A stretch of 64,000 nt of DNA from Ovoidimarina sp050299695 (GTDB lineage Bacteria > Pseudomonadota > Alphaproteobacteria > Rhodobacterales > Rhodobacteraceae). A model generated the notes under the pieces. The model worked only from the letters and a program-made list of their open reading frames with translations, did not search any database and was not told the DNA's origin. Made by a program: the position numbers and the translations under genes. Positions 49,257-57,157 of the stretch are shown here, piece after piece. The stretch covers positions 34,715 to 98,714 of the forward strand of contig JBNKWI010000004.1 in the NCBI GenBank assembly GCA_050299695.1. Direction: 5' to 3'. Within the stretch, counting starts at the first letter, position 1. Every line of letters begins with the position of its first letter.

Positions 49257-50504
49257 ATGCAGCGCTATTCCGTCTTTGCCGTCGCCCGCGAGGCGCTCCG
49301 CTTCCACAAGGGCTGGGAGCGCGCCTGGGCCTCGCCCGAGCCGAAGAAGAAATACGATGTGATCGTGGTCGGGGCCGGCGGGCACGGGCTGGCGACGGCC
49401 TATTATCTCGGGATGAATCACGGGATCCGCAATGTCGCGGTGATCGAGAAGGGCTGGCTCGGGGGCGGCAACACCGGGCGCAACACCACGATCATCCGCT
49501 CGAATTACCTGCAGGACCCTTCGGCGGCGATTTACGAGAAGGCGCGCTCGCTCTACGAGACAATGAGCCAGGACCTGAACTACAACGTCATGTTCTCGCC
49601 CCGTGGCGTGATGATGCTGGCCCAGACCGAGCACGAGGTGCGGGGCTACAAGCGGACGGCGCACGCGAACAGCCTTCAGGGCGTCACGACCGAATTCATC
49701 ACGCCCGAGCGGGTGAAGGAGCTCTGCCCGATCATGGAGATCCGCGGGCCGCGCTACCCGGTTCTCGGCGCGCTTTGGCAGGCGCGCGGTGGCACCGCCC
49801 GGCACGACGCGGTGGCCTGGGGTTATGCCCGCGCCTGTTCGGCGATGGGCATGGACATCATCCAGAAATGCGAGGTCACCGGCATCCGGACCGAGGATGG
49901 CCAGGTGAAGGGCGTCTCGACCTCGCGCGGCGAGATCGATTGCGACAAGCTCGCGATCGTGGTGGCGGGGCATTCGGGCCACGTGGCGGAGATGGCCGGG
50001 TTCCGGTTGCCGATCGAGTCGCTGGCGCTGCAGGCGCTGGTGTCGGAGCCGATCAAGCCCTGCATGGACGTGGTCGTGATGGCGAACACGGTGCATGGCT
50101 ACATGAGCCAGTCCGACAAGGGCGAGATGGTGATCGGCGGCGGCACCGACGGGTTCAACAACTACACCCAGCGCGGCTCGTTCCACCATATCGAGGAGAC
50201 GGTACGCGCGCTGGTGGAGACCTTCCCGATCATTTCGCGGCTGAAGATGCTGCGGCAATGGGGCGGGATCGTCGACATGACCGGGGACCGCTCGCCGATC
50301 CTGTCGAAGACGCCGGTGCACAACATCTTCATCAACTGCGGCTGGGGCACCGGCGGGTTCAAGGCGATCCCCGGCTCGGGCTGGGCGATGGCGGAGCTTG
50401 TGGCGAAGGGCGAGCCGGGGCCGCTGGCCGCCGAGTTCGGGCTGAACCGGTTCCGCGAGGGGCGGTTCATCGACGAGTCGGTCGCGGCGGGGGTGGCGCA
50501 TTGA
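49257..50504 (+). CDS. soxB: Sarcosine oxidase beta subunit
   Basis: SoxB is the FAD/FMN-bearing subunit of heterotetrameric sarcosine oxidase, which demethylates sarcosine to glycine, transfers the methylene group to tetrahydrofolate and makes hydrogen peroxide. The 415-residue protein opens with a basic segment, then the FAD fold VIVVGAGGHGLATAYYLG (about residues 35-52), GGGNTGRNTTIIRSNYL, and near the C-terminus FINCGWGTGGFKAIPGSG. The ATG at 49257 has a GGGGAG ribosome site. It is divergent from ccmI. The other subunits follow after a 620-base interruption. Confidence 0.95.
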   Translation: MQRYSVFAVAREALRFHKGWERAWASPEPKKKYDVIVVGAGGHGLATAYYLGMNHGIRNVAVIEKGWLGGGNTGRNTTIIRSNYLQDPSAAIYEKARSLYETMSQDLNYNVMFSPRGVMMLAQTEHEVRGYKRTAHANSLQGVTTEFITPERVKELCPIMEIRGPRYPVLGALWQARGGTARHDAVAWGYARACSAMGMDIIQKCEVTGIRTEDGQVKGVSTSRGEIDCDKLAIVVAGHSGHVAEMAGFRLPIESLALQALVSEPIKPCMDVVVMANTVHGYMSQSDKGEMVIGGGTDGFNNYTQRGSFHHIEETVRALVETFPIISRLKMLRQWGGIVDMTGDRSPILSKTPVHNIFINCGWGTGGFKAIPGSGWAMAELVAKGEPGPLAAEFGLNRFREGRFIDESVAAGVAH

Positions 50505-50647
50505 TGTCCCTCGGAGCTGTCGTCGCCGCGGCCGCGCTTGGTGCGACGGCCGCGCCAGAGGAACAGGCCCGCGACCATCACGACGATGGCCAGCGCAATG
50601 GGCTGCTTCACGGGGGACGCTTGGCGCGTCTCCGCCGATCTGTCCCG

Positions 50648-50676
50648 GCGCCGATTCCTTCGGCGGAATCCGGCGC
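50648..50676 (+). repeat. Bulged hairpin downstream of soxB
   Basis: GCGCCGATTCC (50648-50658) pairs with GGAATC plus GGCGC (50665-50676) across TTCGGC, with one bulged C: an 11-bp stem with a stable-type loop. There is no T-run. It may end or stabilise the soxB message before the small gene at 50791. Confidence 0.5.
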
Positions 50677-50790
50677 GTGGGGGAGGCCGCTTCCGGCCAA
50701 GCCAAGCCGAAAAATCCGGGCGGAGAAATTTCCGTTGCCTGCAACCTCGCGTTGCGTCCCGATGGGCGCACCGAGAGGAGGAGGCTCGCA

Positions 50791-51003
50791 ATGGACGATC
50801 GCTTCACAAGGGAGAGCCACGGCAGTTACGACGCGCGGGCGCCTATGGATTACGGCAGGGGCGGCTCCGGTGGAGCGCTTCTGTTCATCGTGGTCCTGCT
50901 CGGAGCCGTCGTGCTCGGCTCGTTCTTCATCGGGGCCAGCGACGCGCCGGTGCCCGAAGGCGCCCTACCCACAGCGCCGACGGCACCGGCACCGGCGGAG
51001 TGA
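50791..51003 (+). CDS. Small membrane protein inserted between soxB and soxD
   Basis: A 70-residue protein with a polar N-terminus (residues 1-28, with SYDARAPMDYGRGGS), one membrane helix (GALLFIVVLLGAVVLGSFFI, about residues 29-48) and a short Pro/Ala tail outside (ALPTAPTAPAPAE). The ATG has a strong GAGGAGGAGG ribosome site about six bases upstream. It separates soxB from soxD, where other operons are usually continuous. Hairpins flank it on both sides. Unknown family; a membrane anchor or quality role for the oxidase is only a guess. Confidence 0.7.
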   Translation: MDDRFTRESHGSYDARAPMDYGRGGSGGALLFIVVLLGAVVLGSFFIGASDAPVPEGALPTAPTAPAPAE

Positions 51004-51037
51004 CGCCGGCCACCACCCGACACTCCTGACCGGAAGG

Positions 51038-51067
51038 CCCGGCGGACGCTTCCCTGCGTCCGCCGGG
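51038..51067 (+). terminator. Strong 12-bp hairpin between the small gene and soxD
   Basis: CCCGGCGGACGC (51038-51049) pairs perfectly with GCGTCCGCCGGG (51056-51067) around TTCCCT, followed by only two Ts. This is one of the strongest hairpins in the window. It should cause pausing or termination before soxD, or mark a message boundary within the sox cluster. Confidence 0.6.
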
Positions 51068-51123
51068 TTCCGTGCGTCCAGGAACTTTCCCGACATCATG
51101 AAACCTACGACGAGGGGTCGCCC

Positions 51124-51453
51124 ATGCTGATCCTCCACTGTCCCTATTGCGGCGTGGATGCCGACGAGACCGAACTTGCCGCGGGCGGGGAGGCGCATCT
51201 GAAGCGTTTCGGGCCCGGGTCTTCGGACGAGGAATTCGAGGGCTACCTGTTCGGGCGCGAGAACCCGCGAGGCGTGCATTTCGAGCGCTGGCGGCATGCG
51301 CATGGCTGCGGCAAGTGGTTCCATGCGGCGCGCTGCACGGCAACGCTCGAGGTGTTCGGCACCTATAGTGCGCAGGTCACCGAGCCGCCCTCGGAGATCC
51401 GCGAGGCGATTACGGCGAAACGGCCCGGCTGGTCGTGGAGGGATTTTTCATGA
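51124..51453 (+). CDS. soxD: Sarcosine oxidase delta subunit
   Basis: SoxD is the small zinc-bearing subunit. The 109-residue protein shows the metal ligands Cys6 and Cys9 (LHCPYCG), with a second pair around His58/His60 and Cys62 (RHAHGCGKWFH). The family-specific segment YLFGRENPRG precedes it. Its stop overlaps the soxA start (ATGA), and a GTGGAGGGA ribosome site for soxA lies inside its last codons. The start ATG follows GAGGGG. Confidence 0.94.
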   Translation: MLILHCPYCGVDADETELAAGGEAHLKRFGPGSSDEEFEGYLFGRENPRGVHFERWRHAHGCGKWFHAARCTATLEVFGTYSAQVTEPPSEIREAITAKRPGWSWRDFS

Positions 51454-54400
51454 GCACGCGTCTGGCGAAAGGCGGGCGGCTGATCGACCGCGCGCTGCCG
51501 ATGGATTTCACCTTCAACGGCAAGCGCATGACGGGCTTTGCCGGCGATACTCTGGCCTCGGCGCTTCTGGCGAACGGGCAGATGCTGGTGGGCCGGTCGT
51601 TCAAGTATCACCGGCCGCGCGGAATCGTCGCGTCGGGCGCCGAAGAGCCGAACGCGCTGGTCAATCTGGGCGAGGGCGAGCGGGCCGAGCCGAACCAGCG
51701 GGTCACCACGACCGAGCTGTTCGACGGGCTGTCCTGCACCAGCCAGAACCACTGGCCGAGCCTCGAATTCGACATCGGCGCGGTGAACGCCAAGCTCTCG
51801 CGGTTCCTGCCGGCGGGCTTCTATTACAAGATGTTCAAATGGCCGCGGCCGTTCTGGAAGCATGTCTACGAGCCGTTCATTCGCCAGTCGGCGGGGCTCG
51901 GGAAACCGCCCACGGCGCGCGATGCCGATACCTATGAGCATTTCTACGCGACGGTGGACGTCGTGGTGGCGGGCGGCGGGATCGCCGGGCTGCAGGCGGC
52001 GCTCGAGGCCGGGCGGTCCGGCGCGCGGGTGCTGCTTGTGGAGCAGACCGCCCATTGGGGTGGCCGCGCGGTGGTCGACGGGGCCGAGATCGACGGAAAG
52101 CCGGCCGAGGACTGGGTGAAAGGCGCGGTGGATGCGCTTGAAAAGATGGAGAATGTCCATCTTCGCCTACGGACAATGGCGGCGGGCGTCTACGACCATG
52201 GCTACGTCCTGTGCTACGAGCGGGTGAGCGACCACCTGCCGGGCGAGGACGCGCCGCGGCACCGGTTGTGGCGGGTGCGGGCGAAGCAGGTTGTGACGGC
52301 GACGGGCGCGATCGAGCGGCCCTTGTCCTTCGCCGGGAACGACCTGCCGGGCGTGATGCTGGCGGGCGCGGTGCGCGATTACGCGGTGAATTTCGGCGTG
52401 TCGGCGGGCGACCGGACGGTCGTAGTGACGAACAACGACGACGCCTACCGCACCGCGCTAGCGCTGCACGAGTCCGGGCTGACCGTGAAGGCGGTGATCG
52501 ACGCGCGGCCCCAGGCGACGGGCCCGCTGCCGGAGGCAGTTCGCGCGGCGGGGATCCGGGTCGAGACCGGGACCGGCATCGCCAAGGTTAAGGGCGCGGC
52601 CAAGGTCGATGGGGTGATGCTCTGCGCCCAGGGCGGCGAGGGCGCGGTGACCGAAGAATTGTCCTGCGACGTGGTGGCGATGTCGGGCGGCTGGTCGCCC
52701 GTGGTGCATCTCTGGTCCCATTGCGGAGGCAAGCTGATCTGGGACGCAGAGGCGGCGCATTTCCGGCCCGATCCGGCAAAGGCGCCCACCGGCGCGGACG
52801 GTGCGGCCTTCGTCCACACGGCGGGGTCAGCCTCGGGCGCGCTGGCGACCGGGACGGTCCTCGAGGACGCGTTCGGCGCGGGCCGGGCGGCCTGCGAAGC
52901 GGCCGGGTTCAAGCCGAAGCGCGGCAAGGCAGCGCAGGCCGAGCCGGAAGAGGCCGGGCCGATCCTGCCCGTCTGGGTCATGCCGCAGGGCGCGGGCGAC
53001 GCGCTGCGCTCGAAGATGTGGCTCGATTATCAGAACGACGTGAAGGTTTCCGATGTTCGGCTGGCCGCGCAGGAAGGCTTCGAGAGCGTCGAGCACACCA
53101 AGCGATATACCACGCTCGGCATGGCGACGGATCAGGGAAAGCTTTCCAACATCAACGGCTTGGCGGTGCTTTCTCAGGCGTTGGGTGCGGATATTCCGGC
53201 GGTGGGCACCACCACGTTCCGGCCGCCTTACACGCCGATCTCGATGGGGGCGATCGGCGGTGAGGCGCGCGGGAAGATCTTCCAGCCGCTCCGGCGGACG
53301 CCGATCCATGCCTGGCACGAGAAACGCGGCGCCCATTGGGAGCCGGTGGGCCAGTGGCGGCGGCCCTATGCCTTCCCGCAGGACGGCGAAACGGTGCATG
53401 ACGCCGTCTCGCGCGAGGTGAAGACCACCCGGGAAGCCGTTGGTTTGCTTGATGCTTCGACGCTCGGGAAGATCCTGGTGAAGGGGCCGGACGCGGGCAG
53501 GTTCCTCGACATGCTCTACACCAACATGATGTCGAATCTCGGCGTCGGGAAATGCCGCTACGGGCTGATGTGCACCGAGAACGGGTTCCTGACCGATGAC
53601 GGCGTCGTGGCGCGGCTCTCCGAGGACGAATGGCTGTGCCATACCACCACGGGCGGCGCGGAGCGGATCCACGGGCATATGGAGGAATGGCTCCAGACCG
53701 AATGGTGGGACTGGAAGGTCTACACCGCCAACCTAACCGAGCAATATGCGCAGATCGCCGTGGTCGGCCCGGATGCGCGCAACGTGCTGGAGGCGCTGGG
53801 CGGCATGGACCTTTCCGCCGAGGCGCTGCCCTTCATGCAATGGGCCGAAGGCGAGATCGCCGGGATTCCCGCGCGGGTGTTCCGGATCTCGTTCTCGGGC
53901 GAGCTGAGCTACGAAGTGGCGGTGCCGGCGGGCCGGGGCCTGGAGCTTTGGGAAGCGCTGATGAAGGCCGGCGCGCCGTTCGGCATCACGCCCTACGGCA
54001 CCGAGGGACTGCACGTGATGCGGGCCGAGAAGGGCTTCATCATGATCGGCGACGAGACCGACGGGACGGTGATTCCGCAGGATCTCGGCCTCGGCTGGGC
54101 GATCTCGAAGAAGAAGGAAGACTATCTGGGCAAGCGGGCGCAGACCCGGACGCATATGGCCGATCCGAATCGCTGGAAGCTCGTGGGGCTGGAGACGCTG
54201 GACGGCTCGGTGCTGCCCGATGGCGCCTATGCGATCGCCGCGGGGCTGAACGGCAACGGGCAGGGGAACACACAAGGCCGCGTGACCTCGACCTATCATT
54301 CGCCGACCTTGGGCCGCGGCATCGCCATGGGGCTGGTGCTGAACGGGCCGGACCGGATGGGCGATGTGATTTCCTTCACCAATCCCGGGGGCGCGCCCGT

Positions 54401-54461
54401 CGAGGCGCGGATCGTATCGCCGGTGTTCTACGACCCGGAGGGGGAGAAGCAGAATGTCTGA
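51450..54461 (+). CDS. soxA: Sarcosine oxidase alpha subunit
   Basis: A 1003-residue subunit with an N-terminal 2Fe-2S-like fold (residues 1-100), an NAD-binding Rossmann domain near residue 170 (VVVAGGGIAGLQAALEAG), a central linker and a C-terminal aminomethyltransferase (GCV_T) domain from about residue 600 that binds tetrahydrofolate (RTPIHAWHEKRGAHWEPVG). The length and order match SoxA. It overlaps soxD by four bases and soxG by eight. It passes formaldehyde-level carbon to THF, giving methylene-THF, while SoxB reduces oxygen. Confidence 0.95.
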   Translation: MSTRLAKGGRLIDRALPMDFTFNGKRMTGFAGDTLASALLANGQMLVGRSFKYHRPRGIVASGAEEPNALVNLGEGERAEPNQRVTTTELFDGLSCTSQNHWPSLEFDIGAVNAKLSRFLPAGFYYKMFKWPRPFWKHVYEPFIRQSAGLGKPPTARDADTYEHFYATVDVVVAGGGIAGLQAALEAGRSGARVLLVEQTAHWGGRAVVDGAEIDGKPAEDWVKGAVDALEKMENVHLRLRTMAAGVYDHGYVLCYERVSDHLPGEDAPRHRLWRVRAKQVVTATGAIERPLSFAGNDLPGVMLAGAVRDYAVNFGVSAGDRTVVVTNNDDAYRTALALHESGLTVKAVIDARPQATGPLPEAVRAAGIRVETGTGIAKVKGAAKVDGVMLCAQGGEGAVTEELSCDVVAMSGGWSPVVHLWSHCGGKLIWDAEAAHFRPDPAKAPTGADGAAFVHTAGSASGALATGTVLEDAFGAGRAACEAAGFKPKRGKAAQAEPEEAGPILPVWVMPQGAGDALRSKMWLDYQNDVKVSDVRLAAQEGFESVEHTKRYTTLGMATDQGKLSNINGLAVLSQALGADIPAVGTTTFRPPYTPISMGAIGGEARGKIFQPLRRTPIHAWHEKRGAHWEPVGQWRRPYAFPQDGETVHDAVSREVKTTREAVGLLDASTLGKILVKGPDAGRFLDMLYTNMMSNLGVGKCRYGLMCTENGFLTDDGVVARLSEDEWLCHTTTGGAERIHGHMEEWLQTEWWDWKVYTANLTEQYAQIAVVGPDARNVLEALGGMDLSAEALPFMQWAEGEIAGIPARVFRISFSGELSYEVAVPAGRGLELWEALMKAGAPFGITPYGTEGLHVMRAEKGFIMIGDETDGTVIPQDLGLGWAISKKKEDYLGKRAQTRTHMADPNRWKLVGLETLDGSVLPDGAYAIAAGLNGNGQGNTQGRVTSTYHSPTLGRGIAMGLVLNGPDRMGDVISFTNPGGAPVEARIVSPVFYDPEGEKQNV

Positions 54462-55020
54462 GGCTGTGAGCGCGCTGGGCGGGGCACGATTCGAAGGCGC
54501 GGCGCTGGTAGCCGACAGCGGCCCGCGCGGGATGATCACCGTGCGTGGCGATCTGTCGGATGCCAAGCTGGTGAAGGCGGTGACGGGCGCGGCCGGGGTT
54601 GCGATGCCCGGGCAGCGCGAGGCGTGCGTCGAGGGCGAGAAGGGGCTTCTCTGGATGTCGCCCGACGAGCTGATGGTGCTGGTGCCCTATGCCGAGGCGC
54701 CGGCGGCGGCGGAGAAGATCGCCACGGCGCTCAAGGGCACCCATCACCTTGTCGCGAATGTCTCGGATGCCCGCGCGGTGTTCGCGGTGACCGGGGCCGC
54801 GGCGCGCGAAGTGCTGGCCAAGCTGACGCCGGCCGACCTGCATGTCTCCGCCTTCGGGCCCGGGCAGGTCCGGCGGAGCCGGTTCGCCCAGGTGGCGGCG
54901 GCGTTCTGGATGACGGACGAGACGGGGTTCGAGCTCTTCTGCTTCCGCTCGCAGGCGGTCTACATGTTCGACCTCCTTTGCGAGGCGGCGCGGAAAGGCG
55001 CCGGGGTCGGTTACTTCTGA
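54454..55020 (+). CDS. soxG: Sarcosine oxidase gamma subunit
   Basis: SoxG is the fourth subunit, 188 residues, of GCV_T-like fold without catalytic residues. Typical stretches are GEKGLLWMSPDELMVLVPYA and GTHHLVANVSDARAVFAVTG, with a final GAGVGYF. It overlaps soxA by eight bases. It completes the soxB...DAG set. Confidence 0.92.
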   Translation: MSEAVSALGGARFEGAALVADSGPRGMITVRGDLSDAKLVKAVTGAAGVAMPGQREACVEGEKGLLWMSPDELMVLVPYAEAPAAAEKIATALKGTHHLVANVSDARAVFAVTGAAAREVLAKLTPADLHVSAFGPGQVRRSRFAQVAAAFWMTDETGFELFCFRSQAVYMFDLLCEAARKGAGVGYF

Positions 55021-55102
55021 GAAACATTTCCGGCGTTTCGGTCCCGCGCCGGCGGGGTGCCTAGGGTCGGGGCCTGTGTTCTGTTCCGCATAGGTTGTTT
55101 CG

Positions 55103-55546
55103 ATGCGCTTTGCCCTGACCCTCGTTCTCCTCATGGCCGCCGGGCCGTCCCACGCCCTCGATCTCCTGTTCTGCACGCTCGGCGAGACGCGCCACAACTG
55201 GACGCCGAGAAACCTGGTGATCGCCCATGAGCCGGGCGCGGGCGAGGCCATCGTGGCCGACGACCTGGTGCTGCATTTCGAGGGCAAGCCGATCCGTGCG
55301 CGGGTCCTCTCGGAGAGTTCCCGGAAGCTGCGCTTCACCTGGTCGCTGGACAAGCTGAAGGACAGCCGGGGGCACCTGACGCCGGCGATGGTTTACAAGG
55401 CGACGCTCACCAAGAACGGACAGGTGCTGAAGATGAGCGCCGAACCGCTGGGCTATTCGGAGCGCTTCACCGGGAAGGGGGCGTGCCGGCCTGTCACCGA
55501 GGAGGAGCGGCGCCGGGTGACGGGGATGATCGGGCTGCCGGGGTAG
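55103..55546 (+). CDS. Small exported protein, first of two tandem paralogues
   Basis: A 147-residue exported protein with a signal peptide (residues 1-18, ending PSHA). The mature part has LLFCTLGETRHNWTPRNLVI, then VLSESSRKLRFTWSLDKLKD and LGYSERFTGKGACRP. Two cysteines (in LLFCTLG and GKGACRP) probably form a disulphide. It is clearly homologous to the next gene along its whole length. I do not recognise the family; it looks like a secreted beta-rich fold. It follows soxG by 82 bases but is probably not part of that operon. Confidence 0.75.
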   Translation: MRFALTLVLLMAAGPSHALDLLFCTLGETRHNWTPRNLVIAHEPGAGEAIVADDLVLHFEGKPIRARVLSESSRKLRFTWSLDKLKDSRGHLTPAMVYKATLTKNGQVLKMSAEPLGYSERFTGKGACRPVTEEERRRVTGMIGLPG

Positions 55547-55835
55547 GGCGTCGCCACCGGCGGAGCGCCCTCCGGGTTGCCGGGCGCGGGCAGAAGGAAT
55601 TTGAGAAAGTCTTGAACAAACTTCCGGCCCGCGCCAGGGCTCGTCGAAACGCATCGCGCGTCTTTACCTTCCGTTAAGCAAGTTCTGGTGCTCTGCCGTC
55701 ATCGCCACGGCAGCCGCAGCTTTCCCGTGATGCGCCGGGCCCTTCGGGGCCGGTGCAGGGGTGCCGTTCGTCCATTGTCCGGCCCCGGATCGCGGATCCC
55801 GGGCGCGGGCCCGAACCCGCCCGGGGGACCCGTTC

Positions 55836-56282
55836 ATGCGCCTTGCCCTTGCCGCCCTTCTCCTTCTTGCCGCCGCCGCGCCCGTCCGGGCGGTCGAGAT
55901 CCTGCGCTGCGATCTTGGCGAAACGCGCCACGGATGGGTCGCGCGGTCGATGGTGCTCGCGCACGAGCCCGGCGCCGCCGAGGCGGTGGTGGCCGACGAC
56001 CTAGGGCTGTTCTTCGTCGGCAAGCCCTCGATGGCACGGGTGACGGTGGAGAGCGGCAAGCAGCTGCGCTTCACCTGGTCGATCCCCAAGGTGGAGGACG
56101 GCCACGGCAACATGGTTCCGGCGATGATCTATCGCGCGGCCTTGAGCCATGGCGGCAGCGACCTCCGGGTCTGGGCCGAGCCCCTGGGCTACCAGGTGCG
56201 GTTCTCGGGCCGGGGAAGCTGCCGGCCGGTACCGGAGGCGGAACGGCGGGCGATGGAGGCGTTGGTGCGGAAGGGCGGCTGA
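55836..56282 (+). CDS. Small exported protein, second tandem paralogue
   Basis: A 148-residue paralogue of the preceding gene. It shares LGETRH, the LAHEPGA and VVADDL segments, LRFTWS, PAM(V/I)Y and LGY plus RFSGRGSCRP. It has its own signal peptide (residues 1-19, ending PVRA), and both cysteines are kept. The ATG at 55836 begins the signal peptide. The gap before it (289 bases) has no recognisable promoter of its own. The duplication has diverged well below identity, so it is not recent. Function unknown. Confidence 0.75.
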   Translation: MRLALAALLLLAAAAPVRAVEILRCDLGETRHGWVARSMVLAHEPGAAEAVVADDLGLFFVGKPSMARVTVESGKQLRFTWSIPKVEDGHGNMVPAMIYRAALSHGGSDLRVWAEPLGYQVRFSGRGSCRPVPEAERRAMEALVRKGG

Positions 56283-56309
56283 GGACCGCGCGCGAACCGG
56301 GAAGGGGGG

Positions 56310-56342
56310 TTGACGCTCCTTCGGGTGCGGCACAGGTATGCC
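56310..56342 (+). promoter_or_regulatory. Candidate promoter of sodB
   Basis: TTGACG (56310-56315) could be the -35 element. The weak AGGTAT (56334-56339) or TATGCC (56337-56342) could be the -10. The spacing of 18 or more bases is not ideal, so this is only a suggestion. It lies 40-70 bases before sodB. Confidence 0.3.
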
Positions 56343-56380
56343 CCATCGGATGGATACGCGCCAAACACGAGGGGGTCCCC

Positions 56381-56974
56381 ATGGCTTTCGAACTTCCCGA
56401 TCTTCCCTATGCCCATGATGCGCTCGCGCCTTACGGCATGTCGAAGGAAACGCTCGAGTTTCACCATGACCTGCACCACAAGGCCTATGTCGACAACGGC
56501 AACAAGCTGATCGCCGGCACCGAATGGGAGGGCAAGAGCCTCGAGGCGATCATCGCCGGCACCTATGACAAGGGCGCGGTGGCGCAGTCGGGCATCTTCA
56601 ACAACATCAGCCAGCTCTGGAACCACAACCAGTTCTGGGAGATGATGGGGCCGACGGGCATGCCCGGGGAGCTTGAAACGGCGCTCACAGAGGCTTTCGG
56701 CTCGGTCGCCCAGTTCAAGGAGGCCTTCTCGGCGGCGGGCGCGGGCCAGTTCGGTTCGGGCTGGGCCTGGCTCGTGAAGGACACGGACGGGTCGCTCAAG
56801 GTGACCAAGACCGAGAACGGGGTGAATCCGCTCTGCTTCGGCCAGACCGCGCTTCTGGGCTGCGATGTGTGGGAGCATTCCTACTATATCGACTACCGCA
56901 ACAAGCGGCCGGCCTATCTCACCAACTTCCTCGACAACCTGGTGAACTGGGAAAACGTCGCGAGCCGGATGTAG
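56381..56974 (+). CDS. sodB: Iron/manganese superoxide dismutase
   Basis: A 197-residue cytoplasmic enzyme that dismutates superoxide. Metal ligands read His28 (LEFHHDLHH), His82 (WNHNQFW), Asp162 and His166 (CDVWEHSYYIDY). The N-terminus (FELPDLPYAHDALAPYGMS) is the typical Fe-SOD start, and the iron type is favoured. The ATG at 56381 has a GAGGGGG ribosome site. It stands alone, followed by a repeat element. Sarcosine oxidase upstream yields peroxide, but no direct link is implied. Confidence 0.95.
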   Translation: MAFELPDLPYAHDALAPYGMSKETLEFHHDLHHKAYVDNGNKLIAGTEWEGKSLEAIIAGTYDKGAVAQSGIFNNISQLWNHNQFWEMMGPTGMPGELETALTEAFGSVAQFKEAFSAAGAGQFGSGWAWLVKDTDGSLKVTKTENGVNPLCFGQTALLGCDVWEHSYYIDYRNKRPAYLTNFLDNLVNWENVASRM

Positions 56975-57009
56975 CCCGGCCGTAAGCGGCGCCCGGGCCG
57001 TCGAAAGGA

Positions 57010-57100
57010 GCGCCTTCGGCGCCCGCCATCGGTTGCGCCTGCCTCCGGCAGGCGCAGTGGGCGAGGGGGCTGTCTGCCCCCTCGCGCTCCCCCGAGGATT
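57010..57100. repeat. REP-like dispersed element, copy B
   Basis: Three hairpins in a row: GCGCC-TTC-GGCGC (57010-57022), GCGCCTGCC-TCC-GGCAGGCGC (57035-57055) and GAGGGGGC-TGTCT-GCCCCCTC (57063-57083), then CGCGCTCCCCCGAGG. The last two and the tail match copy A at 24432-24490. It sits between the convergent sodB and YejA-like genes, a usual place for such elements. Confidence 0.75.
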
Positions 57101-57157
57101 TTCCCGACCCAAAGAGCGGGCGGGGATTGCCAGGGTGGCGGGTGCCGCCCGGCGCAA

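Noticed and set aside
50162..50611. A minus-strand frame starting with a hydrophobic helix (KQPIALAIVVMVAGLFLW)
   Set aside because: It looks like a small membrane protein at first but has no stop before running 340 bases antisense into soxB, and the ribosome site is weak.
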